Shown in pieces: positions 46,214 to 50,387 of a stretch of DNA of 50,387 bases (position 1 is the first letter of the stretch; each line of letters opens with the position of its first letter). The translations under genes were made by a program, and so were the position numbers. The notes under the pieces are model-generated. The model saw only the letters and a list, made by a program, of their open reading frames with translations. It had not been told where the DNA came from and ran no database searches. The DNA is taken from NCBI GenBank assembly GCA_024405855.1, contig JAKSNZ010000012.1:1-50387 (forward strand), read 5' to 3'. Origin of the DNA: Paludibacteraceae bacterium (GTDB lineage: Bacteria > Bacteroidota > Bacteroidia > Bacteroidales > Paludibacteraceae).

Positions 46214-47536
46214 TTAACTCTCTTTTGTTTTAGACCCGAACAGTGTGAACCAAAGTATATAAACCATTGCAAGTAAAGGAACTATATAACTTGGAATAAA
46301 TCCTATTTTGTCAGCCAACGATGCTTGAATTACAGGAAGCACGCCACCACCGCAAACCATCATCATAAACAGACCGCTGGCAATGCTGGTGTTTTCTCCC
46401 AAGCCCTTAACAGAAAGATTGAATATTGAACCCCACATAACACTGGTACAGAAACCGCAAAGCACAAAGAATAGGGCACCCGTAGGAATAACCTGCGTGG
46501 CAAAACCGTAATCCTTACTGTAATATAAGAAATTGAATGTGCTGTGGTCACCAAATGCCATACCAAGATTCAGGAATATAATTCCAACACATAGCACCGT
46601 TGTAAGCATTCCTTTTGTAGAAACCTTACCTCCAATTATGCCACCTACAATTCTTCCGAAAAGCATAAACATCCAATACATGCCCACTATGGTGCCGCTT
46701 ATTGCCGGAATTACATTGACGCCAGGAGATGTAAGATATAGATTTGTTACGTTGGCAATGCTCACTTCCATACCCACATACATGAATATGGCTATTATAC
46801 CAAACAACAAATTCCTATGTTTCAACGCACCTCTGATAGACTCTCCAATACCTTCTTCTTTTGTATCGCCGTTCTTGATTCTTTCAGCGGCAGCCTCAAG
46901 TTCAGGCTCAGGGATATGAACCAACAGAAGAACTATAAAGGCAAACGCAAAAATACCCATGGCAATAAAAAGTGCAGGGTTGGCATCGGAGATTTGAGTA
47001 TCCTGACTAACCGTACCAATCAGATAACCAATAAGAATAGGTACAATGGTGGCGTTAAGACTGTTGAAACTGCCGCCAATCTGAACCAGTTGATTACCCT
47101 TGTTACCGCCACCGCCAATAGTGTTAAGCATAGGGTTTACAATGGAATTAAGCATACACATTGAAAAACCGCTGACAAACGCACCCGTAAGATATACTCC
47201 AAAAGTAAAGGCAGGGTGATATTCAGCAAGTGTGCCTGAAATGAACATAAGACACACGCCAATAAAGCCAACTGCAACAGCCACAAGTGATGAAATCTTA
47301 TAACCTCTTCTTTTCAGCAGAATGCCCGCAGGAAGTCCCATACAGGCGTATGCAATAAAGTTTGCAAGGTTTCCAAGCTGCGATACGGCATTGCTCACCT
47401 TAAATTGAGCCCTTACAATAACTCCAAACGGGTCTTGCATACCCGTAACAAAAGAAATCATACTGAAAAGGAAGAACATTACAATGATAGCAAGCACATT
47501 GTTGCTCTTTTTGATAGGTTGGTTTTGTGTTTCCAT
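46214..47536 (-). CDS. Sugar MFS transporter (FHS/FucP-like)
   Basis: The 440-residue protein has about 12 membrane segments and resembles the fucose-glucose-galactose:H+ symporter group of the major facilitator superfamily. Early landmarks are MFFLFSMISFVTGMQDPFGV, then the motif LGNLANFIAYACMGLPAGIL and LKRRGYK (loop 2-3). CMLNSIVNPMLNTIGGG in the middle of the N-half is characteristic of sugar MFS proteins in Bacteroidetes. A polar cytoplasmic loop (about 212-235) joins the two halves. The substrate is not evident. It is divergent from hisS and precedes the esterase gene in the same direction. Confidence 0.85.
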   Translation of the reverse strand: METQNQPIKKSNNVLAIIVMFFLFSMISFVTGMQDPFGVIVRAQFKVSNAVSQLGNLANFIAYACMGLPAGILLKRRGYKISSLVAVAVGFIGVCLMFISGTLAEYHPAFTFGVYLTGAFVSGFSMCMLNSIVNPMLNTIGGGGNKGNQLVQIGGSFNSLNATIVPILIGYLIGTVSQDTQISDANPALFIAMGIFAFAFIVLLLVHIPEPELEAAAERIKNGDTKEEGIGESIRGALKHRNLLFGIIAIFMYVGMEVSIANVTNLYLTSPGVNVIPAISGTIVGMYWMFMLFGRIVGGIIGGKVSTKGMLTTVLCVGIIFLNLGMAFGDHSTFNFLYYSKDYGFATQVIPTGALFFVLCGFCTSVMWGSIFNLSVKGLGENTSIASGLFMMMVCGGGVLPVIQASLADKIGFIPSYIVPLLAMVYILWFTLFGSKTKES

Positions 47537-47562
47537 GATTTAAAGGTTATGAAAAATTTTGT

Positions 47563-47570
47563 CAAAGTTA
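47563..47570 (-). promoter_or_regulatory. -7 element for the sugar transporter
   Basis: TAACTTTG on the reverse strand, 26 bp before the ATG. No clear -33. It overlaps the dyad at 47567-47587. Confidence 0.45.
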
Positions 47571-47587
47571 CAACAAAATTTTGTAAC
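47567..47587. promoter_or_regulatory. Dyad between the transporter and hisS, possible operator
   Basis: GTTACAA and TTGTAAC (7-bp arms, 7-bp spacer) overlap the transporter -7 box and the hisS -33 box. A regulator bound here could affect both genes. The same half-site TTGTAAC appears as a direct repeat at 987-1005. Confidence 0.35.
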
Positions 47588-47610
47588 CCCGTTACTTTAT
47601 ACTAATTTTG
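47580..47610 (+). promoter_or_regulatory. Promoter for hisS
   Basis: TTTG (47580-47583), a 19-bp spacer and TAATTTTG (47603-47610): exact Bacteroidetes consensus, 28 bp before the ATG. Confidence 0.75.
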
Positions 47611-47638
47611 CAGAAATTTTTTATAAACACCTGAAATT

Positions 47639-49000
47639 ATGATTGCAAAACCATCAATCCCAAAGGGAACAAGAGATTTCTTGCCGGAAGAGACGGCAAA
47701 GCGCAACTATATTTTTGATACAATCAAGAGTGTTTATTCATTGCACGGATTCCAACAGATAGAGACTCCTGCAATGGAAAATCTCTCAACACTTATGGGT
47801 AAATACGGAGAGGAGGGAGACAAACTTCTTTTCAAAATACTCAATTCAGGTGACTATATGAGTGCTCTTACAGATGATGAGTTGCTCACAAAAAACAGTG
47901 TAAAACTTACATCTAAGCTATCAGAAAAAGGATTGCGCTATGATTTGACAGTGCCTTTCGCCCGTTTTGTGGTACAATACAGAGACCAGATAAAATTCCC
48001 GTTCCGCCGATTCCAAATCCAACCTGTGTGGCGTGCTGACCGTCCTCAAAAGGGTAGGTATCGTGAGTTCTATCAGTGTGATGCTGATATTGTTGGCTCA
48101 GATTCACTTCTTAACGAACTTGAACTTGTGCAGATTATTGATGAGGTCTTTGCCCGTTTTGGAATGCGTGTGGCTGTAAAGCTGAACAACCGCAAAATAC
48201 TTGCAGGAATTGCGGAAATAATAGGTGAGAATGACAAAATAGTTGATATTACAGTTGCCATTGACAAACTTGACAAGATAGGAATTGACAATGTAAATGC
48301 AGAATTAAGGGAAAAAGGACTCTCCGATACAGCCGTTGCAAAACTTCAACCTATACTTGCAATGAGCGGAGCAAACAAAGATAAAATCAATGAGTTAGCA
48401 CAGATACTTAAAGATTCTGAAATAGGCATGAAAGGTGTCAATGAAATGCAGACACTATTTTCACTTATTGAAAATGCAGGCATACAATGTCAGGTTGATG
48501 CAGACCTTACACTTGCACGTGGACTGAACTATTATACAGGCACTATAATTGAGGTTAAAGCACTTGATTTTGAGATTGGTAGCATTACAGGTGGCGGTAG
48601 ATACGATAACCTTACAGGGGTGTTTGGCGTTGACGGACTGTCAGGCGTGGGAATCTCTTTTGGTGCAGACCGTATATATGATGTTCTTAACGGACTTAAT
48701 CTGTATCCTGAATCAATAACTTGCCAAACTAAGGTTATATTCCTGAATTTAGGAGAGAAAGAGGTTGCATTTGCCTTGCCTGTAGTTAAAAGTTTGCGTC
48801 AGGCAGGTGTTGCCGTAGAATTGTACGCCGATGCCGCCAAATTCAAAAAACAGATGGGGTATGCTAATGACCGCAAGATTCCGTATGTTGCCATAATAGG
48901 AGAAAGTGAACTACAGAGTGGTGTAATTGCCCTTAAGGATATGACAACAGGTGAACAGACCAATCTGACGGCGGAAGAATTAATTGCAAAACTACAATAA
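47639..49000 (+). CDS. hisS: Histidyl-tRNA synthetase (HisS)
   Basis: HisS charges tRNA-His. The 453-residue class II synthetase has motif 1 near [14 protein letters not shown] (5-18) and [33 protein letters not shown], motif 2 [20 protein letters not shown] (about 125-144) and QCDADIVG follow. The histidine-specific loop is [15 protein letters not shown], and the motif 3 region is [13 protein letters not shown] ... [11 protein letters not shown]. The C-terminal anticodon-binding domain (about 355-453) is complete. It is not a HisZ paralogue, because the histidine motifs and C-terminal domain are intact. Confidence 0.97.
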   Translation: MIAKPSIPKGTRDFLPEETAKRNYIFDTIKSVYSLHGFQQIETPAMENLSTLMGKYGEEGDKLLFKILNSGDYMSALTDDELLTKNSVKLTSKLSEKGLRYDLTVPFARFVVQYRDQIKFPFRRFQIQPVWRADRPQKGRYREFYQCDADIVGSDSLLNELELVQIIDEVFARFGMRVAVKLNNRKILAGIAEIIGENDKIVDITVAIDKLDKIGIDNVNAELREKGLSDTAVAKLQPILAMSGANKDKINELAQILKDSEIGMKGVNEMQTLFSLIENAGIQCQVDADLTLARGLNYYTGTIIEVKALDFEIGSITGGGRYDNLTGVFGVDGLSGVGISFGADRIYDVLNGLNLYPESITCQTKVIFLNLGEKEVAFALPVVKSLRQAGVAVELYADAAKFKKQMGYANDRKIPYVAIIGESELQSGVIALKDMTTGEQTNLTAEELIAKLQ

Positions 49001-49027
49001 AAATGCAAAAACGGAGTTAATAATTAT

Positions 49028-49090
49028 GGTGATTTGGTGATGTGGTGATGTGGTGATTTGAATTCTCCTTTCTCCTTTCTCATTTCTCCT
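49028..49090. repeat. 8-bp and 7-bp tandem arrays between hisS and the porT-like gene
   Basis: Four GGTGATTT/GGTGATGT units (49028-49059) are followed by four TTCTCCT/TTCTCAT units (49063-49090). The second array uses the same heptamer as 39447-39474 and 30927-30943. Confidence 0.75.
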
Positions 49091-49128
49091 TTTTTTACTA
49101 TTCACATATAAAACACTACGTTTACATA

Positions 49129-49833
49129 TTGATAACTCTTCTGTGTTTAGTTGCTGTTAATGCATCTGCTCAGTATGATAGAAATATAGTTCAAAAACTT
49201 ACAAAAGTGGACTATAACCGTTGGCATTTCGGCTTCATACTTGGTTTGGGATTCAATGACTACCGCGTTACTCCAAACAATTGGGTTGATGAGGACGGGA
49301 ACAAATGGTATGCCGCATCGGGAGGGCTAAAACCATCATTTGTTGTGGGAATGATAGTTGATTTAAGGGTAGTGGAGTACTTTAACATAAGGTTCACCCC
49401 TTATCTTGGACTTGGTCAGAGAGATTTCCAATACGTTGCCTACAATAATGCCGGAGAGGTTACAAACCGTATAAACACATCAGTTGACTGCGTTACAATG
49501 GATGTGCCTATCTACTTTAAATACAGTGCCAAGCGATACGGTAATTTCCGTCCCTACTTGATTGCAGGCGGAGGTCCTATGTTCAACATGAATCTTGACC
49601 CTGAAGTGCCAATCCTATTGAATGCAGTTGATGTGCAAATAGCCTTTGGCGTAGGTTTCAACATCTATTTGGACTACTTTAAACTATGTCCTGAAATAAA
49701 ATTCGGCTTTGGACTACTTGACGCCATCAACCGTAATCACCCTGAAGTCATTGGCACCGTCAATGAAGTCTGCACCAACTCCGTCCAGCGTCTCACCGCC
49801 CGCATGCTGACAATTACGTTTAATTTTGAATGA
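49129..49833 (+). CDS. porT: PorT/SprT-like outer-membrane beta-barrel protein
   Basis: This protein resembles PorT, an integral outer-membrane component linked to type IX secretion in Bacteroidetes; PorT homologues also occur in species without a clear T9SS. The family landmarks are YNRWHFGFILGLGFNDYRV, then GMIVDLRVVEYFNIRFTPYL, PIYFKYSAKRYGNFRPYLIA, LDYFKLCPEIKFGFGLL and the C-terminal MLTITFNFE. The start is a problem: there is no ATG. The TTG at 49129 gives a signal peptide without its basic N-region (ITLLCLVAVNASAQ). The same frame is open upstream, and ATA at 49108 would give a normal one (KHYVYILITLLCLVAVNASA). I give the TTG coordinate, but the true start may be 49108. Confidence 0.8.
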   Translation: MITLLCLVAVNASAQYDRNIVQKLTKVDYNRWHFGFILGLGFNDYRVTPNNWVDEDGNKWYAASGGLKPSFVVGMIVDLRVVEYFNIRFTPYLGLGQRDFQYVAYNNAGEVTNRINTSVDCVTMDVPIYFKYSAKRYGNFRPYLIAGGGPMFNMNLDPEVPILLNAVDVQIAFGVGFNIYLDYFKLCPEIKFGFGLLDAINRNHPEVIGTVNEVCTNSVQRLTARMLTITFNFE

Positions 49834-50142
49834 TTGTGCAAGTGAGAGCAGAAGCCACAAGCGAGGCATAAGCACATACTTTAAGCGTAAAGCAAACGAA
49901 AGTTTACTTACGTTTGCTTTATGCGAAAAGGATGGGATTAAAGTAGGCGTAGCCTACGGCTTATGCCGAGCGAAGCTCAATCTTCACGAACACCGTAAGG
50001 TGTGAGTAATATACATTGTTAAAAATTGAACTTTTACTGAACTTTTACTGAACTTTTGATTGAACTTTAAAAAATTATTACTATCTTATGCAAGAATATT
50101 TTGAGCGGTTGTATTCATAGTTCTTCTCCAGAGGTGATTTTT
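49834..50142. other. Gene-free stretch with a compound palindrome (49861-49967)
   Basis: Nested stems lie between the porT-like gene and the last gene. GGCATAAGC (49865-49873) pairs with GCTTATGCC (49959-49967), and TACTTTAA (49877-49884) with TTAAAGTA (49938-49945). GCGTAAAGCAAACG (49885-49898) pairs with CGTTTGCTTTATGC (49911-49924). A small hairpin GTAGGC-GTA-GCCTAC lies at 49943-49957. GGCATAAGC also occurs in the palindrome cluster at 3655, and GAGCGAAGC follows at 49968. No gene or clear promoter is visible; bases 50020-50140 contain a repeated GAACTTTTACT and nothing else I can name. Confidence 0.55.
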
Positions 50143-50387
50143 TTATTTAGTTTTGTGCAAATAGTTTGAAATGTGTGTTTTCATTGCACCAGGACACAAA
50201 ATTAGTGCCATAAACAGACAACCAAACATTTTTATGTATTTCTTTTCATGTCTGTATGCAAAGAATAAAGAAATCCATACCCATCGTGTGTCTCTAAATT
50301 CTTTTGCTATATCAGAATATTCTGCAGGTAATATATCTGCAACAGCATTACAAATCTGTCTGCTTGCTTTGGCTCTGCCAACTCTAT
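50143..50387 (-). CDS. C-terminal end of an unidentified protein, possibly a glycosyltransferase
   Basis: The reverse frame is open from the window edge to a TAA at 50145-50143, giving 80 C-terminal residues of a protein whose start lies outside the window. The sequence (RAKASRQICNAVADILPAEY, SDIAKEFRDTRWVWISLFFA, YRHEKKYIKMFGCLFMALIL, CPGAMKTHISNYL) has two hydrophobic stretches separated by a basic segment. This style is reminiscent of the C termini of family 2 glycosyltransferases in Bacteroidales, but I have no catalytic motif to rely on. Treat the identity as unknown. Confidence 0.45.
   Translation of the reverse strand, partial: RVGRAKASRQICNAVADILPAEYSDIAKEFRDTRWVWISLFFAYRHEKKYIKMFGCLFMALILCPGAMKTHISNYLHKTK

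Noticed and set aside
49028..49090. Tandem array before the porT-like gene considered as a CRISPR or origin iteron
   Set aside because: Units are only 7-8 bp, directly adjacent without spacers, and unlike DnaA boxes.

Overview
This window is chromosomal DNA from a member of the Bacteroidales, most likely a gut or rumen type; I cannot name the genus from sequence alone. The evidence is consistent: promoters follow the Bacteroidetes pattern (TTTG, 19-21 bp, TAnnTTTG), start codons lack Shine-Dalgarno sequences, and several families are typical of the phylum (DUF3078, DUF5606, a DUF6913-like protein, PorT/SprT, a dipeptidyl peptidase III with HECLGH, a CBM20-bearing 4-alpha-glucanotransferase, and YgiQ next to a PDZ/S41 protease). 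The DNA is AT-rich with very AT-rich intergenic gaps. Almost everything is core housekeeping. I see no CRISPR array, prophage, transposase or recognisable defence locus.

Layout: 1-533 holds the start of mazG (reverse). An AT-rich 700-bp gap leads to an XRE-type regulator and the pyrK-pyrD pair (pyrimidine synthesis), then an outer-membrane DUF3078 protein. 5377-9642 holds trmD (reverse) and the forward run ligA / DUF6913-like / dapA. 9713-12238 is clpC (reverse), followed by forward gyrA and a TPR lipoprotein-like gene. 16153-20930 has a divergent AddB-like nuclease gene and an ABC-F ATPase gene. From 20931 to 36907 nearly everything is on the reverse strand. In order of transcription it reads dnaB, iorA, iorB, DUF5606, tRNA-Asn, an S41 protease, YgiQ, a secreted unknown, DPP III, malQ and class II ribonucleotide reductase (nrdJ). 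37015-44124 has ispE (forward) facing rlmD, then the reverse run ftsK-glyA-prs. 44424-49833 has a universal-stress-like gene, a reverse sugar-transporter/esterase pair, hisS and a PorT-like barrel. The window ends in the 3' end of an unidentified reverse gene.

The most unusual content lies between the genes. (i) Two copies (5233-5373 and 44209-44387) of a structured 140-180-bp element share internal hairpins with ACA loops and GGGAGGG tracts. Each is enclosed by long inverted arms of unrelated sequence, and the stems change by compensating substitutions. (ii) A perfect 38-bp repeat occurs at two operon junctions 30 kb apart in the same orientation relative to transcription, and in one case supplies the last codons and stop of iorB. 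(iii) Many gene boundaries carry tandem arrays of 7- or 8-bp units; several heptamers contain stop triplets readable in all three frames and form the actual 3' ends of genes. (iv) Degenerate REP-like palindromes containing CGAGCGAAGCGAG recur near 0.6, 3.6 and 9.7 kb. (v) Several promoters sit so close to the ATG that the mRNAs should be leaderless.

Metabolically the window covers pyrimidine and PRPP supply, deoxyribonucleotide synthesis, the start of lysine/peptidoglycan precursor synthesis, isoprenoid precursors, one-carbon metabolism, aryl-pyruvate oxidation, alpha-glucan use, replication and DNA repair, tRNA/rRNA modification and protein quality control.
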